From Acidipropionibacterium sp. (GTDB lineage: Bacteria; Actinomycetota; Actinomycetes; Propionibacteriales; Propionibacteriaceae): a stretch of 64,000 bases of DNA. Positions 27,116 through 35,856 of this stretch are shown piece by piece (the stretch's first letter is position 1; each line of letters opens with the position of its first letter). The notes beneath the pieces were generated by a model, which was not told the origin of the DNA, did no database searches, and saw nothing but the letters and a program-made list of their open reading frames with translations. A program made the translations under genes and the position numbers. The stretch lies in NCBI GenBank assembly GCA_022647765.1, contig JALCLH010000008.1:62001-126000 (forward strand). Reading direction: 5' to 3'.

Positions 27116-28369
27116 ATGCGTCGTCATTTCACTCTCGCAGCCGCCGCCGGGCTGGCTGTTGCGCTCGCCCTCACCGGATGCTCAGGTTCTGCAGTCAGCC
27201 AGTCAGGAGGTGGAGCAAGCTCATCCGCCGCGGGCGGTGAGATCGTCATCGGTGCTCTCCATCCTGCGACCGGTGCCTATGCCGCGGACGGCCAGCAGAT
27301 GAACAACGGTGCTCAGATGGCCGTCAACGCCGTCAACGCTGCGGGCGGCATCAAGTCGCTCGGCGGAGCCAAGCTCAAGCTCGCGACCGCCGACACCAAG
27401 GGTGAGCCCGAGACCGGATCATCCGAGGCCACACGCCTCATCCAGTCCGGTGCCGTTGCCCTGATCGGCACCTACCAGAGCGCGGTGAGCACCAATGTCG
27501 CCGCGGTTGCCGAACGCAACAAGGTCCCATTCGTCATGGATGTGTCGAATGCCGACGACATTCTCACCAAGGGCTACACCTACAGCTTCCGACTCCAACC
27601 GAATGCTTCTACGATGGGTTCGTTGGGCTTCGATGCTCTGCAGAACATAGCAGGCGATGCGCATAAGCCCGTCAAGCAAGTCGCGTTCCTGTATGAGAAT
27701 GGTGCGTTCGGTTCGTCCACGCTGGCCTCATTCAAGTCCAAGGCCAAAGCTGCAGGCGTCAAGCTTGACCCGGTCATCGGCTACGACGCGGCCAGCGTCT
27801 CGGATATGACTACTCAGATTCAGCAGGTCTCCGCCTCGGGTGCGGACGTTCTCGCGGTCGCCGGCTATTACCGTGACGGCGTGCTGGTTGCGCAGGCAGT
27901 CAACACGGTCAAGCCGAAGTTGAACGCCGTCTTCGGTGTCGCCAATGGCGCGTTCGATCAGCCGCAGTTCGTCAAGGACGCACCGAATGGCGGCGACGGG
28001 TACTTCAATGCCAACTACGCCATCGACCGGTCGAACCCCGATGCGCTCGCGCTCGCCAAGGACTACCAGGCCAAGTACGGCGAGACCATGCGCACCAGCG
28101 CTGCTGAGTCCTACGACGCAGTGAAACTCGTAGCCGACGCCATAGATCGGGCACAGAGCAAGGATCCGGCCAAGGTACGAGACGCGATCGCCTCGACGTC
28201 CTACAAGCCGATGGCCGCCAATAAGGGGCCGGTCCACTTCAATGACAAGGGCGAGAACACGAACGCCGGGCTCATTGCGACCCAGATCCTCGACGCGAAG
28301 ATCCAGCAGGTGTACCCCGCCGCCGGCGCCGAGACGAAGCCGGTGTACCCGGCGCCCATTTCCAAGTGA
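27116..28369 (+). CDS. ABC importer substrate-binding lipoprotein (LivJ/Peripla_BP_6 family)
   Basis: 417 residues. The N-terminal signal MRRHFTLAAAAGLAVALALT ends in a lipobox with Cys22 (LTGC), then a Ser/Gly-rich linker. The mature part follows the branched-chain amino acid or amide binding fold (IVIGALHPATGAYAADGQQM, then AALIGTYQS-like VALIGTYQSAV). AAGGAG lies 5 bases before the ATG. It is the first gene of an 11-gene operon with tandem operators upstream. Third codon positions are visibly less G/C than in the flanking regions. The ligand is unknown. Confidence 0.92.
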   Translation: MRRHFTLAAAAGLAVALALTGCSGSAVSQSGGGASSSAAGGEIVIGALHPATGAYAADGQQMNNGAQMAVNAVNAAGGIKSLGGAKLKLATADTKGEPETGSSEATRLIQSGAVALIGTYQSAVSTNVAAVAERNKVPFVMDVSNADDILTKGYTYSFRLQPNASTMGSLGFDALQNIAGDAHKPVKQVAFLYENGAFGSSTLASFKSKAKAAGVKLDPVIGYDAASVSDMTTQIQQVSASGADVLAVAGYYRDGVLVAQAVNTVKPKLNAVFGVANGAFDQPQFVKDAPNGGDGYFNANYAIDRSNPDALALAKDYQAKYGETMRTSAAESYDAVKLVADAIDRAQSKDPAKVRDAIASTSYKPMAANKGPVHFNDKGENTNAGLIATQILDAKIQQVYPAAGAETKPVYPAPISK

Positions 28370-28407
28370 TGGCCCGCTGACCTACACCAATCAAAGGAGT
28401 GAGCCCC

Positions 28408-29439
28408 ATGACGACAACCAAGCCCGCGCCGCCGTCAGCACCACCGTCCGCGGTGGTCCACCGAGCGACCAGGTCGTTCTCGGCCTTGGCACCTCAGCGA
28501 ACACGACACACGCTGCTCACGACCGCTGCGGTGCTGGCCGCGGCGATCATCTGGGCCGGTGTGTCGGCCGGCAGCGGCACGGTGCTGATTCAGGCTCTGG
28601 TCACCGGCATCCTCACCGGAGGCATCTACAGCCTGATCGCGATGGGGCTCACTCTGATCTACGGCGTGCTCCACATCATCAACTTCGCCAACGGCGCGAT
28701 GGTCGGCCTGGCGATGTACCTCACGTTGACCTTTGTCGACGGCACCGGTGGCATGCACCCCTATATCGCCTTGATAGTCGTGGTCCCGGCGATGCTGGCC
28801 TTGGGCGCGGTGCTCCAAGCCATTCTCCTCAACCCTGTGATGCGCGCGCCGTTGCAGGTTCAGCTGCTCATCACCATCGGCATTGCACTGGCCGTCGAGA
28901 ACATCCTGCTGCTGGTCTACGGTCCTAATCCGCGATCGGTGGCGCTGCCGGGAAACCGTGCAGTGAAGATCTTCGGCGCAGCGGTCGAGCTGTCGAGGAT
29001 CTATGCGCTCGTGGGCGCGATGATTCTGGTCGCAGTGCTGTGGCTGGTGCTGCAGAAGACTCGCACCGGAACTGCGGTACGCGCCGTCTCGGCCAATCCG
29101 GAGGGGGCCCGTCTGGTCGGGATCAACATCAAGCGCATCTACGTACTGACATTCGCCATCGGCACAGCTGCGGCGGGCGCCGCAGGCGTCCTCATCGCCC
29201 CGTTCTCGACGATCGAGCCGACCGCCGGGAGCATCTTCAACCTCACGGCGTTCGTCGTCGTCGTGCTCGGTGGCATGGGCAACGTCCCAGGCGCGCTGGT
29301 CGGCGGCTTCGTCGTGGGGCTCACCGAGCAGCTAGGCGCTCTGATCATGCCTGGCCAGAGCTCACTGCTCGCCGTGTTCATCGTCTTCCTCGTGGTCCTG
29401 TTCGCTCGGCCCACCGGGGTGTTTGGGAGGGCATCGTGA
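28408..29439 (+). CDS. Branched-chain-type ABC importer permease (LivH-like)
   Basis: 343 residues with a Pro/Ala-rich N-terminal extension of about 30 residues, then eight or so membrane helices. LivH marks are ILTGGIYSLIAMGLTLIYGV, NFANGAMVGLAMY, NPEGARLVGINIKRIY and VLGGMGNVPGALVGG. AAAGGAG lies 8 bases before the ATG at 28408. The stop overlaps the next gene by GTGA. Confidence 0.93.
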   Translation: MTTTKPAPPSAPPSAVVHRATRSFSALAPQRTRHTLLTTAAVLAAAIIWAGVSAGSGTVLIQALVTGILTGGIYSLIAMGLTLIYGVLHIINFANGAMVGLAMYLTLTFVDGTGGMHPYIALIVVVPAMLALGAVLQAILLNPVMRAPLQVQLLITIGIALAVENILLLVYGPNPRSVALPGNRAVKIFGAAVELSRIYALVGAMILVAVLWLVLQKTRTGTAVRAVSANPEGARLVGINIKRIYVLTFAIGTAAAGAAGVLIAPFSTIEPTAGSIFNLTAFVVVVLGGMGNVPGALVGGFVVGLTEQLGALIMPGQSSLLAVFIVFLVVLFARPTGVFGRAS

Positions 29440-30527
29440 ATAACCGCACCTTCGCACCGCGCACGGTGTTGCAGGAACGGACCGATCCAGTCGTCGATGC
29501 TGTGGCGCCGAAGGGCGCAGGCCGTACGACGGTCGGCAACCGAGTTCCCTGGGACTACATCGTCCTCGTGGCGATCATCGTCTTCGGAGCGACGCTGCCT
29601 TTCGTGGCGACCGTGTCGACGATGGCAATCGCCATGAGGGTCCTCGTCTTCGCCATCATGGGGATTGGCTGGAACATCATGAGCGGCTTCGGCGGAATGT
29701 TCAGCTTCGGTCACGCCGCCTACTTCGGCATCGGGGCGTACTCCACGGCACTGCTGCTGGTGCGCTTCGAGATCAGTCCCTGGATCGGCATGCTCGCCGG
29801 AATGGCCATCGCCGCTCTCGCGGGGATGGGCTTGAGCTACCTCGCACTGCGCTACAAGCTGCAAGGTGCGTACTACGCCATGGCCACCTTCGCATTCGCC
29901 GAAGTGCTGCGACTATTCGCATTCGGCAACGGCCCCCTGCACCGGCAGACCGGCTTCACCATCCCGGTGCGAGTCGAGGAGTCGTTCTGGATGTTCCAGT
30001 TCAAGGCGAACTCGCCCTGGTACTACTGGATCGGCCTGATCATGGTCGCCGCGGCGATGCTGGTCTCTATCGTCTTCGTCCGCAGCAAGACCGGCCGCTA
30101 CACGATGGCGGTCCGGGACGACGACGTGGCGGCGGCCGCCCTCGGCCTCAATGCGCTGCGGTATCGGCTCACGGCTGTGGCGGTATCGGCCGCGGTGACG
30201 GCGATGGCCGGCACGCTCTACGTGCAGTACTACATGTTCATCGACCCGTCGCTCGCATTCGGGCCGTCGGTCTCGAACGACGCGATCATCACGGCCGTGG
30301 TCGGCGGCACCGGCACCATCTGGGGCCCTCTGGTCGGCGCGGTCGTGATGGGACCGCTCAGCGACCTCACGACCGCCTTCCTGCGGAACCCTCCCCAGTG
30401 GCTCGCCCCGTTGGCCGGACACGACGGCGTCGACATCATCTTGTACGCGATCGTGCTCATCGCGGTCGTAATCCTGCTGCCCAAGGGCATCTACGGCACG
30501 ATCCGGGGAAAGGTGACCAAGCGATGA
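29436..30527 (+). CDS. Branched-chain-type ABC importer permease (LivM-like)
   Basis: 363 residues. The GTG start at 29436 overlaps the livH-like stop, with GGGAGG upstream. LivM marks are NIMSGFGGMFSFGHAAYFGIGAY, shown here in parts as GFGGMFSFGHAAY and AYYAMATFAFAEVLRLF, and AVVGGTGTIWGPLVGA near the C-terminus. Eight to ten membrane helices. Stop overlaps the next ATG by ATGA. Confidence 0.93.
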   Translation: MNNRTFAPRTVLQERTDPVVDAVAPKGAGRTTVGNRVPWDYIVLVAIIVFGATLPFVATVSTMAIAMRVLVFAIMGIGWNIMSGFGGMFSFGHAAYFGIGAYSTALLLVRFEISPWIGMLAGMAIAALAGMGLSYLALRYKLQGAYYAMATFAFAEVLRLFAFGNGPLHRQTGFTIPVRVEESFWMFQFKANSPWYYWIGLIMVAAAMLVSIVFVRSKTGRYTMAVRDDDVAAAALGLNALRYRLTAVAVSAAVTAMAGTLYVQYYMFIDPSLAFGPSVSNDAIITAVVGGTGTIWGPLVGAVVMGPLSDLTTAFLRNPPQWLAPLAGHDGVDIILYAIVLIAVVILLPKGIYGTIRGKVTKR

Positions 30528-31255
30528 CCGTCCTCGAGATCCATGGACTTTCCAAGCATTTCCACGGCCTCAAAGCGCTGTCGAACGTCGATCTCACGGT
30601 CGAGGAAGGAGAGATCGTCGGCATTATCGGGGCCAACGGCGCGGGCAAGACGACCTTGTTCAACTGCGTCACCGGGGCGTTCCCGCCCGACTCGGGATCC
30701 GTCAGTCTCGACGGCAAGGACATCACGGGCATGTCGATGCACCGGCTTGCCGGGGCCGGGCTCGCACGCACCTTTCAGTTGATGCGTCCGTTCTCGACGA
30801 TGACCGTGGTAGAGAATGCGATGGTTCCGGCCATGCATCAGCACCATCTCAGTGCGGCCGATGCTCGGGACAGGGCGATGGATGCCATCGCCATGGTGGG
30901 AATCGAGACCTGGGCGAACGACGTGTCCGGCTCTCTCCCGGCAGGTGTGCTCAAGCGTCTGGAGCTGGCGCGGGTCCTGGCCCTCGAACCGCGGGTGCTG
31001 CTGCTGGACGAGGTGCTGGCGGGTCTCGTCCCGGCCGAGCGCACCCCGGTTCTGGATCTCTTGGAGCGCCTCCGGCACGAACGCGGCGTCACCATGGTGT
31101 TCATCGAGCACATCATGGCGGCAGTCCGCAGGCTCTCCGATCGCGTCGTGATGATGGACCAGGGCGAGGTCATCGCAAGCGGAGACGTAGACGCCGTCCT
31201 CTCCGATCCTCATGTCGTCGAGATCTATCTGGGCAAGGAGTACGACCGTGCTTGA
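30524..31255 (+). CDS. Branched-chain-type ABC importer ATPase (LivG-like)
   Basis: 243 residues. Walker A is GANGAGKTT at residue about 38 and Walker B is RVLLLDEVLAGL. The signature is atypical: SLPAGVLKRLELARVLA in place of LSxGxQ. Changes at this position occur in LivG-type ATPases. ATGA overlap upstream, and the end overlaps the LivF-like start by 8 bp. Confidence 0.92.
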   Translation: MTVLEIHGLSKHFHGLKALSNVDLTVEEGEIVGIIGANGAGKTTLFNCVTGAFPPDSGSVSLDGKDITGMSMHRLAGAGLARTFQLMRPFSTMTVVENAMVPAMHQHHLSAADARDRAMDAIAMVGIETWANDVSGSLPAGVLKRLELARVLALEPRVLLLDEVLAGLVPAERTPVLDLLERLRHERGVTMVFIEHIMAAVRRLSDRVVMMDQGEVIASGDVDAVLSDPHVVEIYLGKEYDRA

Positions 31256-31946
31256 GCTTTCCGCGGTATCCAGCGGCTATCACGGCTTGGAGATCCTCCA
31301 TGAGGTCTCCGTCTCCGTGCGGACCGGTGAGATCGTCGCGATCGTCGGCGCCAATGGCGCGGGCAAGACCACGACCCTGCGTACGGCCGTCGGCGAGCTC
31401 AAGCCGATGTCCGGAAGCGTGACGCTCTTCGGCAAGCCGGTTTCCGCCGGCCGCAGTTTCGACGCCGCGCGCGACGGTCTGATGCTGGTTCCGGAGAACC
31501 GCGCGCTGTTCGGTTCGTTGACCGTCCGGGAGAACCTCACCATGGGTACCTGGGCGCGCAATGCGCGCAACGGGTTCCGGGAACAACAGATCCTCGAGCT
31601 GTTCCCCATTCTTGCCGAGCGACAGGAGCAACGAGCCGAGACGCTGTCCGGGGGTCAGCAGCAGATGCTCGCCATCGCGCGAGCCCTGATGGGTGCGCCG
31701 CACATCCTGCTGCTCGACGAGCCTTCGACAGGACTTTCGCCCAAGTTCACCTGGGACGTCTTCAACGCAGTCCAGCAGGTCAAGGAGCAGGGCGTCGGGG
31801 TACTCATCGTTGAACAGAATGCCTCTCAGGTGCTTTCGCTCGCGGACCGCGCCTACGTTCTCGAGGCCGGCAGCGTGGTGCTCGAGGGCACGGCGGCGGA
31901 GCTGGCCAAGGATCCGCGGGTCCAGGCCGCCTACCTGGGCGCTTGA
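31248..31946 (+). CDS. Branched-chain-type ABC importer ATPase (LivF-like)
   Basis: 232 residues from the GTG at 31248. Walker A GANGAGKTTT, signature LSGGQQQMLAIARAL, Walker B ILLLDEPSTGLSP and the VEQN switch typical of LivF are all present. It completes the importer; all five parts are adjacent and intact. Confidence 0.93.
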   Translation: MLELSAVSSGYHGLEILHEVSVSVRTGEIVAIVGANGAGKTTTLRTAVGELKPMSGSVTLFGKPVSAGRSFDAARDGLMLVPENRALFGSLTVRENLTMGTWARNARNGFREQQILELFPILAERQEQRAETLSGGQQQMLAIARALMGAPHILLLDEPSTGLSPKFTWDVFNAVQQVKEQGVGVLIVEQNASQVLSLADRAYVLEAGSVVLEGTAAELAKDPRVQAAYLGA

Positions 31947-31947
31947 G

Positions 31948-33330
31948 ATGATCAGCATTGATGAGGCCGTCACTCTGCTCGCCAGGTGGGCCGCGCAACT
32001 CGATGACGTCTCCTCGGACAACGAGGCGAACGCCGTCATGCCCGGCATCGTGCGGGCGCATCTGGCCGCTCAGGTGGGCGGAGGGGCACTGTCTGAGCAT
32101 CAGCGGCTCCTGCGAGCCTGGGGTGTGGCGGGTGGGCCGGTGGCGGTCAGTGGCGCCGAGCTCGGTGGAAGCATCGAACAGGCGACGTGGCTGAACGCAG
32201 TGGCTGCCGTCTCCCAGGAACGCGACGAGGGCAACCGGCACGCGCGCGGTCATGCCGCGGCTCAGGTGCTTCCGGCTGTGCTCGCGGTGGCCGAGGCTTT
32301 CGGTGCCTGTGGGAGTGACCTCAGGGCGGCCCTCCTGGTGGGCTATGAGACGGCGGTGCGGGTGGGCGCCGCCACCGACTTCGCGCCTGGCACCCACACC
32401 CATGGCGCGTTCGGTGCAATGGGGGTTGCCGCAGGCTGCGCCAGATTGCTGAACCTCGATGCCGCAACTACGGCGTTGGCGATCGATCTGGCGCGTCACC
32501 TCGCCGCAGCGACGAGCTGGGAGGTGGCGGTTGCAGGTTCGCCGGTGCGAGATCAGTGGATGGGTGCGGCAGGCCTGGGTGGCCTGGCGGCCCTCAGGCT
32601 CGCACGCACCGGAGACGGCGGTCCGCGCATGACGGACGACTCCCTTTCCGGGGTACTGGGCCGCATCGATCCTGAGCGCTTGGTAGCCGACCTCGGACGG
32701 CGGTACCTCGCTACTGAGGGCTATCTCAAAGAGTTCTCCTCGTGCCAGTACACGCACTCGGCAGCTCAGGCGGCCGTGGCGCTGCGGTCAGAGCTGGCGG
32801 CGCGCGGCCTGACCCCTGATGACATCGTCTCGATCCGGGCGGTGGTGACCGGTCCGGCCGTCGATCTCACCGCCACCGAGTGGGCCAGCCGGCACGCGGC
32901 GTGGTTTTCAGTGCCATTTGCCGTGGCCGCCGCGATCCGCTACGGCGATGTCGGTTTCGAGCGCTCGGCGTCCAAGGAGCGCGAAGCGCTGGCCCCGTGG
33001 GCCTCCCGGGTGCGAGTGGTCGCGGCTGAAGCTCCCTCCGACGGGTCGCGGCCGGCCCGACTCTCGGCGCAGCTCGCCGATGGCTCTGTCATCGTCCGCG
33101 AGGTGCCCCATGCCCGCGGCGACCGAGTACTCAGCCCGATGACTCCCGCCCAGGAGGACGCCGCACTTGCGTGCACCCTCGCTCCCGCCACACGCCGTTT
33201 CGGCGTGACGCTGCAGGACCTCACATCTGCCGCCGCCGCCCTCTGGGAGGGGAAGACGGTTGCTTCGGTGATGGCCGCGATCACGGCCAGCACCCATCTG
33301 ACCCCATCAACACAAGGAGTGTCGTCATGA
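31948..33330 (+). CDS. MmgE/PrpD family protein
   Basis: 460 residues, starting 1 bp after the LivF-like stop. MmgE/PrpD marks are a GGSIEQATWLNAVAA segment, HARGHAAAQVLPAVLAVAEA, THTHGAFGAMGVAAGCARLL and YLKEFSSCQYTHSAAQAAV. The family includes 2-methylcitrate dehydratase and cis-aconitate decarboxylase, which act on carboxylic acids with adjacent C=C or C-OH. In this operon it may hydrate or isomerise an unsaturated acid released from an amide; that is inference. No propionate (prp) genes are nearby. Confidence 0.88.
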   Translation: MISIDEAVTLLARWAAQLDDVSSDNEANAVMPGIVRAHLAAQVGGGALSEHQRLLRAWGVAGGPVAVSGAELGGSIEQATWLNAVAAVSQERDEGNRHARGHAAAQVLPAVLAVAEAFGACGSDLRAALLVGYETAVRVGAATDFAPGTHTHGAFGAMGVAAGCARLLNLDAATTALAIDLARHLAAATSWEVAVAGSPVRDQWMGAAGLGGLAALRLARTGDGGPRMTDDSLSGVLGRIDPERLVADLGRRYLATEGYLKEFSSCQYTHSAAQAAVALRSELAARGLTPDDIVSIRAVVTGPAVDLTATEWASRHAAWFSVPFAVAAAIRYGDVGFERSASKEREALAPWASRVRVVAAEAPSDGSRPARLSAQLADGSVIVREVPHARGDRVLSPMTPAQEDAALACTLAPATRRFGVTLQDLTSAAAALWEGKTVASVMAAITASTHLTPSTQGVSS

Positions 33331-33977
33331 CAGTCGACTGGAACCAGGAGATGGCCAGCATCCAGAAGATGCGGGCCGAGCGCACGAAGGTCGGTCCCGG
33401 GGACAGGCCTGCGGTTGTGGTGGTCGACTACCAACGGGCCTTCACCGAGCACGAGCACATTGGCCCGGCGACCGCGGTAGCTCTCGATCACACCAACGAA
33501 ATGTTGCAGGCAGCCCGTGCGGCCGGCGTCCCGGTGTTCTATCTGGTGATGATCCTCGACGATCTCGATGACCGGATGCTTGCGCAACGCGCGCGCTCCT
33601 CGCTCACCGAGCGTTGCCGACGCGGGGATCCCTGGACCGCGATCAGCGGCCAGGTGCCACCGCAGCCCGGCGACCACATCGTCGAGAAGACGGTTGCGTC
33701 CGGCTTTTACAAGACCGACTTCGAGGACCAGCTCCGCGCGCTCGAAATCGATGAGCTCATCATGGCCGGGACTTCGACCAGCGGCTGTGTGCGGGCCACC
33801 GTGATGGATGCCGCATATCGCAGCTTCCACATTTCCGTGGTGGAGGAGTGCTGTGACGACTTCCGGCCGCTGTCCGCTCAGGCGTCTCTGTGGGATATCC
33901 AGGACCGATTCGGAGACGTTGTCTCGCTGGCGGCGGTGCTCGAGCGCTTCGCCGCGATGAAGCCGGTGGAGGTCTGA
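33327..33977 (+). CDS. Isochorismatase-family cysteine amidohydrolase
   Basis: 216 residues, ATGA overlap with the previous gene and AAGGAG upstream. The Asp-Lys-Cys triad is visible as D34 (VVVVDYQRAF), K121 (HIVEKTVASGF) and C154 (TSTSGCVRATVMDA). The closest functional groups are N-carbamoylsarcosine amidase, maleamate amidohydrolase and ureidoacrylate amidase, all of which split terminal amide or carbamoyl groups. In this operon it fits as the second hydrolytic step after ring opening. Confidence 0.88.
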   Translation: MTVDWNQEMASIQKMRAERTKVGPGDRPAVVVVDYQRAFTEHEHIGPATAVALDHTNEMLQAARAAGVPVFYLVMILDDLDDRMLAQRARSSLTERCRRGDPWTAISGQVPPQPGDHIVEKTVASGFYKTDFEDQLRALEIDELIMAGTSTSGCVRATVMDAAYRSFHISVVEECCDDFRPLSAQASLWDIQDRFGDVVSLAAVLERFAAMKPVEV

Positions 33978-34903
33978 TGATTCTCAACAATCAGCGGTTG
34001 TATTACGCGCCGATGCCGCTGCGTCCGCGGGTGACATGGCCAGAGGGCAAGACGGTGGCGTTCTGGCACGCCCCGAATGTTGAGCACTACGACTTCTTGC
34101 CCGCAGGGGGCGCGAGTCCGCAGAGCCGCGTCGGGGCACCGGACGTTCAGCACTACATGCATCGCGACTACGGCAATCGAACGGGCTTCTGGCGGATGTT
34201 GCGTGCGGTCGACGAATATCAGATTCCCTCGACGGTTTCTCTTTCCCTGACGGTACTGGAGTCGATTCCAGAGGTCAGAGATGCGATGAAGGAGCGCGAT
34301 TGGGAAATCATGACCCACGGAATCTCCAATCTGCGAACGCTCTATGACATGCCGTATGAGGAAGAGGAAGAGTTCTACCGGCTCAATCAAGAACTGGCCA
34401 GGACCTACTACGGCGGAGTTGAGATTAAGGGAATGCTTGGGCCCAAGATCTCCGGTACGGACAACACCTGCGACCTGATGGTCGAGCACGGCATGACGTA
34501 TCACGCCGACTGGATCCATGACGAGCAGCCGCGTCCGCTTCGGACTCGCAGCGGGCGGCCGTTGGTCTCGATGCCGTACAGCTTCATGCTCAACGACGTG
34601 CCGATGCTGCACGTGCGCAACCTCAGCGGCGAGGATTTCGTCGCGATGGCGAAGGCCCAGCTCGAGCGGTCCTTGCGCGACGCCGACGAGGACGGACAGG
34701 CCAGGGTGGTGTGCCTCGCGACGCACCCCTTCCTGTTCGGCCAGCCGCACCTGCAGCGCTACCTGGAAGAGATCTTCGACATGGTGCGCAGTGACGATCG
34801 GATCTGGGTGACCCAGGCCTGCGAGATCGCCGACCACTACATCGAGAACTTCTACGACGAGCAGGTCACGTTCGCCGATGGTCTTGCCAAGGAGCAGTCA
34901 TGA
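33977..34903 (+). CDS. Polysaccharide deacetylase-fold allantoinase/cyclic imidase-like protein (catalytic type)
   Basis: 308 residues, TGATG overlap with the previous gene. It matches PuuE-type allantoinases, not sugar deacetylases: HAPNVEHYDF near residue 31, EIMTHGISN with H114, LGPKISGTDNT, YHADWIHDEQP, and LATHPFLFGQP with H250. PuuE allantoinases and bacterial cyclic-imide hydrolases share this fold, so a ring-opening amidohydrolase is likely. It is followed by a related gene that lacks the two histidines. The exact substrate is unknown. Confidence 0.82.
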   Translation: MILNNQRLYYAPMPLRPRVTWPEGKTVAFWHAPNVEHYDFLPAGGASPQSRVGAPDVQHYMHRDYGNRTGFWRMLRAVDEYQIPSTVSLSLTVLESIPEVRDAMKERDWEIMTHGISNLRTLYDMPYEEEEEFYRLNQELARTYYGGVEIKGMLGPKISGTDNTCDLMVEHGMTYHADWIHDEQPRPLRTRSGRPLVSMPYSFMLNDVPMLHVRNLSGEDFVAMAKAQLERSLRDADEDGQARVVCLATHPFLFGQPHLQRYLEEIFDMVRSDDRIWVTQACEIADHYIENFYDEQVTFADGLAKEQS

Positions 34904-35817
34904 AGCTGATCAAGGATCCCGCGGACGCCATCGTTTTCGCCCCCGACCTGCCTCGCACCTTCGAACCTGAACGCCAGCCGTGGGAGCCGCCAGTGCCTGA
35001 ACCGCTGGTCGTGTCGGTGACACTCCATGCGCCGAGCTACCAGGACGACGTCCCAGCGGGGTCGACAAAGCCGATGGCGATGATGGGCGGCGTCGGACGC
35101 GAGACCGGAGAGCCCCATCACGGGCAGGTGGCGCGATTGTCGCAGTGGGACTTCGGGCTGACGGTCGGGCTCTGGCGGCTCCTCGACATCGCTGAGCGCT
35201 CCGGGGTGCCGGTGGCCGTTGCGCTGGACGCCTACGGCGTTCGTACGATGCCGGGGCTCGCCTCGCTGACAGCCAGGCGTGCCCAGGAGATCGTCGTGCG
35301 CGGGATCGCTGCGAACATCGTGGTGTCGGAGAAGATGACTGCCGACGAGGAACGTGTCTACATCTCCGAGGCGACCACCGCAGTCGCCGGGGCCACGGGC
35401 ACGAGCCCGGTCGGCTGGTTCTCCCCGGAGCGCGCCGAGACCACTCGGACACCCGCACTGTTGCGCGAGGCGGGTTATGAGTGGTTCGGAGACTGGCCCG
35501 TAGATGAGCGTCCGATAACCCTGGCCGGGGCGGCCGAGGGGCTTGTCGCACTGCCTCACATGCTCGATGCGGAAGACATCTTCTCGCTGTATACGCGGGG
35601 GATGTCGGCTCATGACTACGGGCAGATCCTTGATGACACGGTGGACCAGCTTATCTGCGACGCTGCCACGACCGGCAGGCGATTCCTGGGCATCAACCTG
35701 TTCGGCTGGGTCAGCGGTCAGGCGTGCTTCGCCGGCGTCGCCGAGAGACTCCTGACTCGTCTGGCACACCACCCGGACGTCCGGGTGGCGCTTCCCAGCG
35801 AAATCGCCGCGTGGTAA
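34900..35817 (+). CDS. Polysaccharide deacetylase-fold paralogue lacking the catalytic histidines
   Basis: 305 residues, ATGA overlap with the previous gene. Related to it in layout (VALDAYGVRTMPGL, then WFSPERAETTRTPALLREAG, then YEWFGDWPVDERP). Where the partner has MTHG, this protein has VVRG (R134 region), and where the partner has LATHP, it has LGINLFGW (about residue 266). The likely metal or catalytic histidines are therefore absent. It may be a non-catalytic partner of the upstream enzyme or act in a metal-free way. Confidence 0.75.
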   Translation: MKLIKDPADAIVFAPDLPRTFEPERQPWEPPVPEPLVVSVTLHAPSYQDDVPAGSTKPMAMMGGVGRETGEPHHGQVARLSQWDFGLTVGLWRLLDIAERSGVPVAVALDAYGVRTMPGLASLTARRAQEIVVRGIAANIVVSEKMTADEERVYISEATTAVAGATGTSPVGWFSPERAETTRTPALLREAGYEWFGDWPVDERPITLAGAAEGLVALPHMLDAEDIFSLYTRGMSAHDYGQILDDTVDQLICDAATTGRRFLGINLFGWVSGQACFAGVAERLLTRLAHHPDVRVALPSEIAAW

Positions 35818-35856
35818 TCGCCGCCGGCCCAGTCACTGCATGTTGAGGGGAAACTC

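Noticed and set aside
31948..33330. 2-methylcitrate dehydratase of the propionate (methylcitrate) cycle
   Set aside because: The family fits, but no prpB, prpC or other propionate genes are adjacent and the gene is embedded in an importer/amidase operon, so only the family name is given.
33977..35817. Chitin or peptidoglycan deacetylases
   Set aside because: No signal peptides and no TFDD metal motif; the motifs follow the PuuE allantoinase branch of the fold, and the genes sit in a cytoplasmic catabolic operon.
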